From Streptomyces sp. ISL-43 (GTDB lineage: Bacteria; Actinomycetota; Actinomycetes; Streptomycetales; Streptomycetaceae): a DNA stretch of 64,000 nucleotides. Shown one piece after another: positions 51,137-59,744 of the stretch. The stretch is taken from the NCBI RefSeq assembly GCF_018614195.1, contig NZ_JAGGOT010000043.1, positions 23,226 through 87,225 of the forward strand, in the 5' to 3' direction. The notes beneath the pieces were generated by a model. It searched no databases and was not told the origin of the DNA. It worked only from the letters and a program-made list of their open reading frames with translations. Position 1 is the first letter of the stretch, and each line of letters opens with the position of its first letter. The position numbers were made by a program, and so were the translations under genes.

Positions 51137-51799
51137 ATGAGCTTCGGCGACCCGAACAACCCCTACGGCCAGCAGCAGCCCCCGCAGGGTCAGCCCGGCT
51201 ACCCGCAGCAGGCTCCGCAGGGCGTGCCCCCGCAGTACGGCTACCCGCAGCAGGCTCCGCAGGGCGGCGCCCCGCAGTACGGCTACCCGCAGCAGCCCCC
51301 GATGGGCATGCCCCCGCAGCAGCCGTACGGCGCGTACCCGCCGGCCGGGATGCCGGGCATGCCGGGCGCCGGCATGCCGCCGCTGGCACACTGGGGTCTG
51401 CGCTTCGGCGCGTACTTCCTGGACTTCCTGATCATCGTGGGTCCGATGTACGCCCTGGGCTTCATCGATCTCGCGATGAGCGACGACCCGGCCAACTCCG
51501 ACCCCGGCGTGTTCTTCGCCATCGGCGCGATCTACGCCGTCGCGATGGGCTTCTTCCAGCTCTACAAGGAGGGCTCGACCGGTCAGACGACCGGCAAGAA
51601 GGTCCTCGGGATCAGCCTGCGCCGCGAGGCGGACGGCAGCACGCTCGGCTTCGGCATGGCCTTCGTGCGCAAGCTGGCGCACTTCCTGGACTCCCTGGCC
51701 TGCTACATCGGGTGGCTGTGGCCGCTGTGGGACGCCAAGAAGCAGACCTTCGCCGACAAGGTCTGCGGCACCGTCGTCATCAAGGTTCCCAAGAACTGA
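51137..51799 (+). CDS. RDD-family membrane protein with Pro/Gln/Gly-rich N-terminus
   Basis: 220 residues. The first 85 are low-complexity repeats of YPQQAPQG type. The RDD domain follows with three membrane helices (LRFGAYFLDFLIIVGPMYAL is the first; the Arg and two Asp name the family), then STGQTTGKKVLGISL and a last helix near DSLACYIGWLWPLW. Function unknown; some RDD proteins act as ion/proton exchangers. Monocistronic between a promoter and a strong terminator. Confidence 0.88.
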   Translation: MSFGDPNNPYGQQQPPQGQPGYPQQAPQGVPPQYGYPQQAPQGGAPQYGYPQQPPMGMPPQQPYGAYPPAGMPGMPGAGMPPLAHWGLRFGAYFLDFLIIVGPMYALGFIDLAMSDDPANSDPGVFFAIGAIYAVAMGFFQLYKEGSTGQTTGKKVLGISLRREADGSTLGFGMAFVRKLAHFLDSLACYIGWLWPLWDAKKQTFADKVCGTVVIKVPKN

Positions 51800-51807
51800 C
51801 GGCAGTG

Positions 51808-51846
51808 GCGTCGGGGCCCGTCCGGATTCCGGGCGGGCCCCGACGC
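51808..51846. terminator. Strong bidirectional terminator
   Basis: An 18-bp stem with one G-T wobble (51808-51825 with 51829-51846) and a 3-base loop, between convergent genes. Confidence 0.85.
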
Positions 51847-51852
51847 GTTCCG

Positions 51853-52689
51853 CTACGGCTTCGGGAGGGTGCAGCCGGCGCGGGTGAGGTCGATCTTGTT
51901 ACCGGGGCCGACGCAGGGAACGACGATGTAGGTCTGCTGCGCGTAGTTGATGCCCTGGCGGACCGTCACCGCACCGCTCTGGTCCACCTCGCACGGGTTG
52001 TTCAGCGTGCAGCGGCCGCCGTCCTCGTTGCCCGTGTTGTTGACGGCGACGACCTTGCCCGTCGTCGTATCGATCACGGGCGAGCCGGAGGTGCCGCCGA
52101 TGGTGTTGCAGGACGAGGTGTAGCGCAGCGAGTCCTTCCAGGTCCACTCCCCCTCCTTGAGGAGGTAGGAGAACCCGTCGACATTGCAGCTGTAGGTGCG
52201 CTTCCAGTATCCGGACACCACCTTGATCGCGGTCCCCTGCACCGGGTGGGCGTCGTTGAGGGTCAGGGCGTTGATCCCGTACTGGCTGCTGATCTGCGCG
52301 TACGTCTTGGTCAGCTGGTAGATCGAGATGTCCGTGTCCGTCATCGTCGCGTACGAGATCTTGCTCGCGCGCAGCGTGGCGACCTTGGTGCCCGAGGCGT
52401 TCAGCAGTGAGAAGGAGCGGCTGGAGGCCTTGTCCTTGATGACCTGGCCGGCCGCCGGCATGCCTGACTCCAGACAGTGGCCGTTGGACAGGACGAGTGC
52501 GGGGTCGCTCGGCAGCGAGTTGGGTACGCGGACGACGGAGCCGGAGCAGTTGCTGAGCGCTACCGTGCCGGCGAAGTTGACCGCAACGGCCGGCGCGGCC
52601 GTGTCCCGGGGTGTCTGGGCCACGGCCGGGGCCGCCGCCGCTCCGGTGAGGAGCAGGGCGAACACGGCGCCGGCGAGAGGCTTGTTCAT
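51853..52689 (-). CDS. Secreted trypsin-like serine protease
   Basis: 278 residues from ATG 52689, chosen as the start of the signal (LAGAVFALLLTGAAAAPAVA); an upstream frame adds unlikely residues. The catalytic triad of an S1 protease is visible: His in VLSNGHCLES, Asp in TDTDISIYQL and Ser in GGTSGSPVID. Cysteines are placed for disulfides. It resembles short trypsin-like proteases of Streptomyces with no separate pro-domain. Confidence 0.88.
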   Translation of the reverse strand: MNKPLAGAVFALLLTGAAAAPAVAQTPRDTAAPAVAVNFAGTVALSNCSGSVVRVPNSLPSDPALVLSNGHCLESGMPAAGQVIKDKASSRSFSLLNASGTKVATLRASKISYATMTDTDISIYQLTKTYAQISSQYGINALTLNDAHPVQGTAIKVVSGYWKRTYSCNVDGFSYLLKEGEWTWKDSLRYTSSCNTIGGTSGSPVIDTTTGKVVAVNNTGNEDGGRCTLNNPCEVDQSGAVTVRQGINYAQQTYIVVPCVGPGNKIDLTRAGCTLPKP

Positions 52690-52908
52690 GTGGGGGTTCC
52701 CCTCTGGTGACAATGCGACCGAAGATCCTTCGGTTGTCATGCGCATTGTTAAGACCTGGGCTTCAACTCACAAGAGGGCACGCCCAGTTGGCAGCCGGCT
52801 GGCAAACGGCCGCAATCAGCCTTGTCACGCGGCCCAGTCCGCGGGTAAGCGGGGCGGGGACCGTTCCTGCGGGCGGGCAGCGGCTCGACACGTTTCCCGC
52901 GCCATCCC

Positions 52909-52967
52909 TTGACGGCCTCCGGGGCGGGGAGCACAGTGACCACCGGCAGGATTGAGAGCGCTCTCAA
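52909..52967 (+). promoter_or_regulatory. Promoter and LacI-type operator before the GH16 gene
   Basis: TTGACG (52909-52914), 17 bp, CACAGT (52932-52937), then the perfect palindrome TTGAGAGCGCTCTCAA (52952-52967) just past the expected start of transcription. The same layout recurs before the sugar importer. The rest of the 321-bp gap (52690-53010) must hold the protease promoter, which I cannot place. Confidence 0.8.
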
Positions 52968-53010
52968 GCTGCTTCCGGAACTCCCCCCACCCCCCTCGGA
53001 GAGGGCATCC

Positions 53011-54474
53011 ATGCGTCTGACATCAGACAGAGGACGACGGTCGGCACGGCGGGCCGTCATCGCCGCACTGAGCACCATGGCGGTGGCGGCCGCGGCCGCC
53101 GCGGTCGTCACCCTGCCCGCCAACGCCGCCGCCCCCGCGGTCCCGGCGGGCTGGTCCCAGGTCTTCCTGGACGACTTCAACGGGCCCTCGGGCTCGGGCG
53201 TCGACACCGCCGACTGGCAGTACACGACCGGGACCAGCTACCCAGGCGGCCCGGCCGGCTTCGGGACCGGCGAGGTCGAGACGATGACCGCGAACGTCGA
53301 CAACGTCTCCCTCGACGGCGCCGGCAACCTGCGCATCACCCCGCGCAGGGACGCCGCCGGCAACTGGACCTCGGGGCGCGTCGAGACCAGGCGCTCCGAC
53401 TTCCAGGCTCCCGCGGGCGGCAAGCTGCGTACGGAGGCCCGTATCCAGATGCCGAACGTCACGGGCGCCGCGGCCAAGGGGTACTGGCCGGCGTTCTGGA
53501 TGCTGGGGGCGCCCTACCGCGGCAACTGGTGGAACTGGCCGGGCGTGGGCGAGCTCGACATCCTGGAGAACGTCCAGGGCATCAACAACGAATGGGCCAC
53601 GATGCACTGCGGCACGAGCCCCGGCGGCCCGTGCAACGAGAAGTCGGGCATCGGCGGCCAGCACGTCTGCGCCGGCACCACCTGCCAGGGCGGCTTCCAC
53701 ACCTACGCGGTGGAGTGGGACCGCTCCACCGCCGTGGAGGAGATGCGCTTCTACCTCGACGGGTTCAACTTCCACACCGTGCGGGCGAGTCAGGTCGACG
53801 CCGCCACCTGGACCAACGCCACCGACCACGGGTACTTCATCATCCTGAACGTGGCCATGGGCGGGGAGTTCCCGGCGGCCTTCGGAGGCGGGCCCGACGC
53901 GGGGACCCAGCCCGGACACCCGATGGTGGTCGACTACGTCTCCGTACTCCGCTCGACGGGCGGCACGTCCACCCCGCCGACCACCCCTCCGACCACACCC
54001 CCCACGACTCCGCCGACCACGCCGCCGACGACGCCTCCCACCACCCCGCCGGGCGGCGGCCGCGACGCCTACTCCGCCATCCAGGCCGAGTCGTACGACG
54101 GCCAGGCCGGGACGGCCAAGGAGACGACCACGGACACCGGCGGCGGCCAGGACCTGACCACGATCGGCAACGGCGACTGGGCCCTGTACAAGGGCGTCGA
54201 CTTCGGTACGGCCGGCGCGGCCACGCAGTTCCACGGGCGCGTCGCCAGCGGGGCGGCCGGCGGGGTCAGCGGCCTCGTGGAGGTCCGCCTCGACAGCCGC
54301 ACCAGCGCACCGATCGGCAGCTTCGCGGTGGCCGGCACCGGCGGCTGGCAGAGCTGGAAGACCGTGCCGGCGAACATCACGGGCGTCACGGGCAAGCACG
54401 ACGTGTACCTGACCTTCACCAGCGGCCAGCCGGCCGACTACGTGAACCTCAACTGGTTCGACTTCGGGCACTGA
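53011..54474 (+). CDS. Secreted GH16 beta-glucanase with CBM6
   Basis: 487 residues from ATG 53011 (GGAGAGGG upstream). Signal peptide to about residue 41. The GH16 domain (45-320) has the motif GELDILENVQG with Glu181 nucleophile, Asp183 and Glu186 acid/base, typical of endo-beta-1,3-glucanases (laminarinases). A Thr-Pro-Pro repeat linker (about 325-350) leads to a family 6 carbohydrate-binding module (AIQAESYDGQAG at its start, WFDFGH at the end). It cuts beta-glucan outside the cell; the LacI-type operator upstream ties it to the importer. Confidence 0.92.
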   Translation: MRLTSDRGRRSARRAVIAALSTMAVAAAAAAVVTLPANAAAPAVPAGWSQVFLDDFNGPSGSGVDTADWQYTTGTSYPGGPAGFGTGEVETMTANVDNVSLDGAGNLRITPRRDAAGNWTSGRVETRRSDFQAPAGGKLRTEARIQMPNVTGAAAKGYWPAFWMLGAPYRGNWWNWPGVGELDILENVQGINNEWATMHCGTSPGGPCNEKSGIGGQHVCAGTTCQGGFHTYAVEWDRSTAVEEMRFYLDGFNFHTVRASQVDAATWTNATDHGYFIILNVAMGGEFPAAFGGGPDAGTQPGHPMVVDYVSVLRSTGGTSTPPTTPPTTPPTTPPTTPPTTPPTTPPGGGRDAYSAIQAESYDGQAGTAKETTTDTGGGQDLTTIGNGDWALYKGVDFGTAGAATQFHGRVASGAAGGVSGLVEVRLDSRTSAPIGSFAVAGTGGWQSWKTVPANITGVTGKHDVYLTFTSGQPADYVNLNWFDFGH

Positions 54475-54494
54475 GGGAGTCGGGGAACGCACCC

Positions 54495-55207
54495 ATGAAG
54501 ACGCCCATGAAGAGACGGGCGGGACGGTGCCCTCCCCGCCCTCGATCCGCGGAGGCCGGATCTACGTCTCCCTCGGCTCCCCGGTGTACATCCCGGTCTC
54601 CCCCGACGGCCAGGGCTGGGGCGGCCCCGACCTGCGCAACCCCGACGATCCCAACAGCGACGTGTACTGCGACCGGTACGAGTACTCCTACGTGCACGGC
54701 CAGGTCGCCTTCGGCGGGAACACCACCATGGTCGACCGGTTCGGCTTCCCGATGACCTCGCGACTGCGCCGGACCTCCAGCGGCTACGCCACCCACCAGT
54801 TCACCCTGACCCGGCTCGGCGAGACCTTCTCCGGGCGGGTGAGCGGATCCGTGCTCACCTTCAGCAAGAACGGCGCGGGCTCCTTCGTCCTCGGGAAGCC
54901 GACCTCGCCCGACGTCATGGCCTGCGCGGGCGCGCCGGCCTCGGGCAACGACATCGAGAAGCAGCTCGGCGCGGAGTTCTGCGCCGCGTTCAACCGGGGC
55001 GTGGCCCTGGACTCCGCCACCTGGTACACCCCGGCGGCGTACTACGGCGGCGCGGCGAAGAACGACTACGCCGGCTTCTTCCACACCGTGGGCCTGGACG
55101 AGCGGGCCTACGGCTTCCCCTACGACGACGTCAACGACCAGTCCTCCGTGCGGATCCTCGGCAACGCGAACCCGCCGACCGGGCTCACCCTCGGCATCGG
55201 CTGGTAG
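54495..55207 (+). pseudogene. GH64 beta-1,3-glucanase, N-terminus and middle deleted
   Basis: ATG 54495 starts a signal-like sequence (MKTPMKRRAGR) that runs out of frame within 12 codons. From about 54527 another frame encodes the GH64 (thaumatin-fold) core: IYVSLGSPVYIP, GWGGPDLRNPDDPN, YEYSY and NTTMVDRFGFP. After SSGY it jumps straight to ATHQFTLTRLGETFSG, without the roughly 60 residues normally between. The end is intact (EKQLGAEFCAAFNRGVAL, QSSVRILGNANPP, GIGW). Intact enzymes of about 400 residues release laminaripentaose from beta-1,3-glucan. This copy lacks the signal peptide and about half of the fold, so it is unlikely to work. Confidence 0.8.
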
Positions 55208-55220
55208 GACCGGCTGCCGG

Positions 55221-55263
55221 CCCGTACCGTCGGAAAGCGCTCTCAGCGTCCCGGCGGTACGGG
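55221..55263. promoter_or_regulatory. LacI-type half-matched operator inside a hairpin
   Basis: GGAAAGCGCTCTCA (55232-55245) matches the 14-bp operator TGAGAGCGCTCTCA at 12 positions. It lies almost wholly in the loop of a 13-bp inverted repeat (55221-55233 with 55251-55263, one wobble) that could terminate the GH64 transcript. A TACCCT -10 candidate follows at 55265-55270. Confidence 0.65.
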
Positions 55264-55346
55264 TTACCCTGCTGTCCGACAGGGCTGATCAGGCCCCGTG
55301 CCGACAGGGCCGGGGCCGCCGCCCCGGACACGCATGAGGAGCGCCC

Positions 55347-56384
55347 GTGGCCGAACAGCTTCCCGCCGGCCGGCCCACACTGGAGGCCGTCGCGGCGCGT
55401 GCCGGGGTGTCCCGTGCCACCGCCTCGCGCGTCGTGAACGGCGGCGAGGGCGTCCGGCCGCGGCTGGTGGACAAGGTCCAGGCGGCCATCCGGGAGCTCG
55501 GCTACGTGCCGAACCACGCGGCGCGGACGCTGGTGACCCGGCGCACCGGGGCCGTCGCCGTGATCATCGCCGAGCCCGAGATCCGGATCTTCTCCGACCC
55601 CTTCTTCTCCCGCCAGATCCGCGGCATCAGCAAGGAACTGACCGCCAACGACACGCAGTTGGTGCTGCTGCTGGTGGAGGACCGCGGCGACTACGACCGC
55701 ATCGAGCGCTATCTGGCCGGCGGCCACGTCGACGGCGCGCTCGCCTTCTCGCTACACACGGACGACCCGCTGCCGGCGATCACCCGCCGCATCGGCATGC
55801 CCACGGTCTACGGCGGGCGGCCCGGCTGGACGGGCGGCGCCGGGGAGCACGGTCCGGTGTCGTACGTCGACGCCGACAACCGCGGGGGCGCGCGCGAGGC
55901 CGTACGGTACCTGGTGGCCCAGGGGCGGCGGCAGATCGCGCACATCGCCGGTCCGATGGACCAGACTTCGGCGACCGACCGGCTGGACGGCTACCGGGAC
56001 GTGCTGATCGACGCCGGTCCGGCGCTGATCGCGGAGGGCGACTTCACGGCGGCGGGCGGGGCCCGGGCGATGACTGAGCTGCTGGACCGCCGCCCGGGCC
56101 TCGACGCGGTGTTCGCCGCGAACGACCTGATGGCGACGGGCGCGCTGGGCGTACTGCGCGAGCGGGGCCGGTCCGTGCCAGGGGACGTGGCGCTGGTCGG
56201 ATTCGACGACGCGGAGCTGGTGGCGGAGACCGCCGATCCGCCGCTGACGACCGTGCGCCAGGACATCGAGGGCATGGGGCGGCTGATGGCGCGGCTGCTG
56301 CTGCGGACCCTGGACAAGGAGCAGGGCGGCGTTCCCGGTTCGGTGATCACCCCGACCTCGCTGGTGCTGCGCGGCTCGGCCTGA
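55347..56384 (+). CDS. LacI-family regulator of beta-glucan utilisation (CebR-like)
   Basis: 345 residues from GTG 55347 (GAGGAG upstream). HTH at the N-terminus (PTLEAVAARAGVSRATASRV, hinge NHAARTLVTRRTG), then a periplasmic-binding-like effector domain (HVDGALAFSLHTDDPLPAI, GLDAVFAANDLMATGALGV). It closely parallels CebR, the cellobiose/cello-oligosaccharide repressor, in sequence and position before a sugar ABC operon ending in a beta-glucosidase. Its box here (TGAGAGCGCTCTCA) differs from the recalled CebR box by one symmetric change, so the inducer may be a beta-1,3-oligosaccharide. Confidence 0.9.
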   Translation: MAEQLPAGRPTLEAVAARAGVSRATASRVVNGGEGVRPRLVDKVQAAIRELGYVPNHAARTLVTRRTGAVAVIIAEPEIRIFSDPFFSRQIRGISKELTANDTQLVLLLVEDRGDYDRIERYLAGGHVDGALAFSLHTDDPLPAITRRIGMPTVYGGRPGWTGGAGEHGPVSYVDADNRGGAREAVRYLVAQGRRQIAHIAGPMDQTSATDRLDGYRDVLIDAGPALIAEGDFTAAGGARAMTELLDRRPGLDAVFAANDLMATGALGVLRERGRSVPGDVALVGFDDAELVAETADPPLTTVRQDIEGMGRLMARLLLRTLDKEQGGVPGSVITPTSLVLRGSA

Positions 56385-56450
56385 GCGGGACGCGACTCGT
56401 CTTCCGCCCGGGGTGAATGGGGCGATTCCCGGCCGTCGCGCGCAGGGCTC

Positions 56451-56506
56451 TTGACGTGGCGCGGGTGTGGGGTGCACGCTCCAGTCGCGTTCTGAGAGCG
56501 CTCTCA
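56451..56506 (+). promoter_or_regulatory. Promoter and LacI-type operator before the sugar importer
   Basis: TTGACG (56451-56456), 18 bp, CACGCT (56475-56480), then TGAGAGCGCTCTCA (56493-56506). Spacing between -10 and operator is nearly the same as at the GH16 gene, which supports joint control. Confidence 0.8.
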
Positions 56507-56638
56507 AGACAGCCTCTCGAAACGGTGCTCCCCGAACACCGCACTCCCCCGAGCTCCCCCGCAGTGCCCCCGCACTTTCCCGCACACCCCGCACCACTTC
56601 CGCAAGACGCGCATCCGCCAAGCCGAGGAGGCCGCACC

Positions 56639-57949
56639 ATGTCCATCCCCCGAGCCGCCCGAAGAAGCCCGCTCCGCATCGGCGCCCTCGCTCTCGCCGG
56701 AACCCTCCTGGCCGCCTGCGGTTCCGGATCGGGCTCCGACGCGAAGTCCGACGAAGGCGCGGGCGGCCAAGTCACGCTCACCGTCGACCTGTTCGGCGCC
56801 TTCGGCTACCAGGAGGCCGGGCTCTACGCCGAGTACGAGCAGCTCCACCCGAACGTCGAGATCAAGCAGACGGACACCGAGGACGAGCAGGACTACTGGA
56901 AGTCGCTCCAGACCCGGCTCGCCGGCGGCGGCGGTCTCGCGGACGTCCAGGGCCTCGAGGTGGGCCGCATCGCCTCGGTGACACAGAAGCAGGCCGACAA
57001 GTTCACGGACCTCAAGGAGTACGGCGCGGCCTCGCTCCAAAACGAGTTCGCCGCCGCCAAGTGGGCGGCGGCGACCACCAAGGACGGCAAGGTGCTCGGC
57101 CTCGGCACCGATGTCGGACCCGAGGCCATGTGCTACCGCAGCGACCTGTTCAAGGCGGCGGGCCTGCCCACCGACCGTACGGAACTGGCCACGAAGTGGG
57201 CCACCTGGGACGGCTACCTGGAACTCGGCCGCCAGTACAAAGCCAAGGCGCCTGCGGGCAGCACCTGGCTGGACAGCGTCGGCAGCCTGAACGCCGTCAT
57301 GGTCGGCCAGGCGAAGGAGCGGTACTACGACGCCTCGGGAGCGCTGATCTACGAGAACAGCCCCGCGGTGAAGTCGGCCTGGGAGGCCTCGGTCAAGGCC
57401 TCCACGGACGGGCTCAGCGCCAAGCTGGACCAGTGGTCGCCACCGTGGAACCAGGCCTTCTCCTCCGGCTCCTTCGCCACCATGCCCTGCCCCGCCTGGA
57501 TGCTCGGCTACATCAAGGGGCAGGCCGGCGACGCGGCCAAGGGCAAGTGGGACGTGGCCAAGCTGCCCGGCGGGGCGGGGAACTGGGGCGGCTCCTACCT
57601 CGCCGTCCCCCGCGCCGCCCAGCACAAGAAGGAGGCGTACGAGCTCGTGAAGTGGCTGACCGCGCCGGAGCAGCAGACCAAGCTCTTCCGCAAGCAGGGC
57701 AACTTCCCCTCCGCCGTCAAGGCCATCGGCCAGGTCGCCGACGCCACGGACCCCTACTTCTCGGACGCGCCGATCGGCCGGATCTTCGGTGACGCCGCCG
57801 AGCAGGCGCCCGTCCAGGTGCTGGGCGTGCACGACAAGGACATCGCCGACCAGATCGCCAACGCGCTGAGCGAGGTGGAGCGCAAGGGCACAGCGCCCGA
57901 GACCGCCTGGGCCAACGCGAAGAAGGCCGTCAAGAACGCCCTGGGCTGA
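56639..57949 (+). CDS. Sugar ABC transporter substrate-binding lipoprotein
   Basis: 436 residues from ATG 56639 (GAGGAG 8 bp upstream). Lipobox LLAAC. A family 1 extracellular solute-binding fold follows (LTVDLFGAFGYQEAGLYAEY; later APEQQTKLFRKQGNFPS). In the CebE position of a ceb-like cluster, it should bind beta-glucan oligosaccharides and hand them to the two permeases. No ATPase gene is present; such operons rely on the shared MsiK ATPase encoded elsewhere. Confidence 0.9.
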   Translation: MSIPRAARRSPLRIGALALAGTLLAACGSGSGSDAKSDEGAGGQVTLTVDLFGAFGYQEAGLYAEYEQLHPNVEIKQTDTEDEQDYWKSLQTRLAGGGGLADVQGLEVGRIASVTQKQADKFTDLKEYGAASLQNEFAAAKWAAATTKDGKVLGLGTDVGPEAMCYRSDLFKAAGLPTDRTELATKWATWDGYLELGRQYKAKAPAGSTWLDSVGSLNAVMVGQAKERYYDASGALIYENSPAVKSAWEASVKASTDGLSAKLDQWSPPWNQAFSSGSFATMPCPAWMLGYIKGQAGDAAKGKWDVAKLPGGAGNWGGSYLAVPRAAQHKKEAYELVKWLTAPEQQTKLFRKQGNFPSAVKAIGQVADATDPYFSDAPIGRIFGDAAEQAPVQVLGVHDKDIADQIANALSEVERKGTAPETAWANAKKAVKNALG

Positions 57950-57955
57950 GCCGCC

Positions 57956-58873
57956 GTGACCGCACTCGCGCCGTCCTCCCCGCGACCGCGCCGGGCCCTG
58001 GCCCCGTACGCCTTCGTCGCCCCCTTCTTCACCCTGTTCGCCGCCTTCGGCCTGTTCCCCCTCCTCTATACGGCGTACGTCTCCGTCTACCGCGTCGAGC
58101 TCCAGAACCCCGGGGAGATGGAGTGGCGGGGCCTCGGCAACTACACCGCCCTGTTCACCGATCCGTTCTTCTGGACGGCCCTGCGCAACACGTTCACCAT
58201 CGGCGTGCTGTCCACCGTGCCGCAGCTGCTCGTCGCCCTGGGCCTGGCCCACCTGCTCAACTACCGTTTGCGGGCCCGGACCTTCTTCCGCACCGCGCTG
58301 CTCCTGCCCTACGCGACGTCCGTCGCCGCCGCCTCGCTGATCTTCGCCCAGCTCTTCGGCCGGGACTTCGGACTCGTCAACCAGCTGCTGGGGCTGGCCG
58401 GCCTCGACCCCGTGGACTGGCAGAGCGGTACGGCGGCCTCGCAGATCGCCGTCTCGACCATCGTGGTGTGGCGCTGGACCGGCTACAACACGCTGATCTA
58501 CCTGGCGGGCATGCAGTCCATCCCCGGTGAGCTGTACGAGGCCGCGGAGGTGGACGGAGCCTCCAAGTGGCGCCAGTTCCTCCACGTGACGCTTCCCGGG
58601 CTACGTCCCACCATCATCTTCACCGTGGTGGTCTCCACGATCGGCGCCACCCAGCTCTTCGGGGAGCCGCTGCTCTTCGAGGGGTCCATGTCCGGTGGCA
58701 TCTCGCACCAGTACCAGACCCTCGGCCTGTACATGTACGAGCAGGGCTGGGGCTTCTTCCACCTGGGCCGGGCCGCGGCCATCGCCTGGGTGATGTTCCT
58801 GCTGATCGTGGCGCTGGTCGGGCTCAACGCCCTGCTCGTGCGCCGCCGTTCCCACAAGGAGGCCGGCCGATGA
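57956..58873 (+). CDS. Sugar ABC transporter permease 1 (MalF type)
   Basis: 305 residues from GTG 57956, 6 bp after the binding-protein stop. Six membrane helices; the cytoplasmic EAA loop is YEAAEVDGASKWRQFLHVTL, which docks the shared ATPase. Same position as CebF. Overlaps the next gene by ATGA. Confidence 0.92.
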   Translation: MTALAPSSPRPRRALAPYAFVAPFFTLFAAFGLFPLLYTAYVSVYRVELQNPGEMEWRGLGNYTALFTDPFFWTALRNTFTIGVLSTVPQLLVALGLAHLLNYRLRARTFFRTALLLPYATSVAAASLIFAQLFGRDFGLVNQLLGLAGLDPVDWQSGTAASQIAVSTIVVWRWTGYNTLIYLAGMQSIPGELYEAAEVDGASKWRQFLHVTLPGLRPTIIFTVVVSTIGATQLFGEPLLFEGSMSGGISHQYQTLGLYMYEQGWGFFHLGRAAAIAWVMFLLIVALVGLNALLVRRRSHKEAGR

Positions 58874-59703
58874 GCTCCTCCCCGGGCGCCCGGCGCGGTG
58901 GCCGCCTCACCTACGCGGTACTGGTCTGTGCGGTGCTGGTCTCCGCCTTCCCGCTGTACTGGACCCTGGTCGCGGCGAGCCGCTCCAACGCCGATCTGGC
59001 GCGGCCGATGCCCTCCCTGCTGCCGGGTCCGCGGCTCCTCGTCAACCTGCAGTCCGTCCTGGACGAGGCGGACATCGGCCGGGCCCTCCTCAACTCGCTG
59101 ATCGTGTCGACCGCGATCACCGTCGGCACGGTGCTGTGCTCCACCCTCGCCGGCTTCGCCTTCGCCAAACTGCGGTTCCGGGGGCGCGGCGCGCTGCTGA
59201 GCGCCGTCGTGGCGTCGATGATGATCCCGCCGCAGCTGGGGGTGATCCCGCTGTTCATGCTGATCGTGAAGCTGCAATGGGTCAACCAGCTCCAGGCCGT
59301 CGTCCTGCCCGGGCTGGTCTCCGCCTTCGGTGTCTTCTTCATGCGGCAGTTCCTCGCGCAGTCGCTGCCGGACGAGCTGATCGAGGCGGCCCGGGTCGAC
59401 GGAGCCTCGTACGGTCGCGTCTTCTGGTCGATCGTGGTGCCGGTGGCGCGGCCGGCCATGGCCGTGCTCGGGCTGCTCACCTTCATGACGGCCTGGAACG
59501 ACTTCTTCTGGCCGGTGGTCGCGCTGTCCTCGCAGGAGCCGACCGTGCAGGTCGCCCTGCGGCAGCTGGGCGGCGGCTACGTCCACGACCAGTCCGTGAT
59601 CATGGCGGGCACCCTGCTCGGCACGCTGCCCGTGCTGCTCGTCTTCGGCCTGCTGGGCCGGCAGATCGTGGGCGGCATCATGCAGGGCGCGGTCAAGGGC
59701 TGA
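58870..59703 (+). CDS. Sugar ABC transporter permease 2 (MalG type)
   Basis: 277 residues from ATG 58870. Six membrane helices, with the EAA loop IEAARVDGASYGRVFWSIVV. Same position as CebG. Forms the membrane pore with permease 1. Followed after 41 bp by the beta-glucosidase gene. Confidence 0.92.
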   Translation: MSSSPGARRGGRLTYAVLVCAVLVSAFPLYWTLVAASRSNADLARPMPSLLPGPRLLVNLQSVLDEADIGRALLNSLIVSTAITVGTVLCSTLAGFAFAKLRFRGRGALLSAVVASMMIPPQLGVIPLFMLIVKLQWVNQLQAVVLPGLVSAFGVFFMRQFLAQSLPDELIEAARVDGASYGRVFWSIVVPVARPAMAVLGLLTFMTAWNDFFWPVVALSSQEPTVQVALRQLGGGYVHDQSVIMAGTLLGTLPVLLVFGLLGRQIVGGIMQGAVKG

Positions 59704-59744
59704 GCGTCCCTCCTCCTCCCAACCTTCCCTCCAGGAGTCCTTTC

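Noticed and set aside
51153..51360. Repeats near the RDD gene start as a mobile or CRISPR element
   Set aside because: They are in-frame codon repeats for a Pro/Gln/Gly-rich protein tail.
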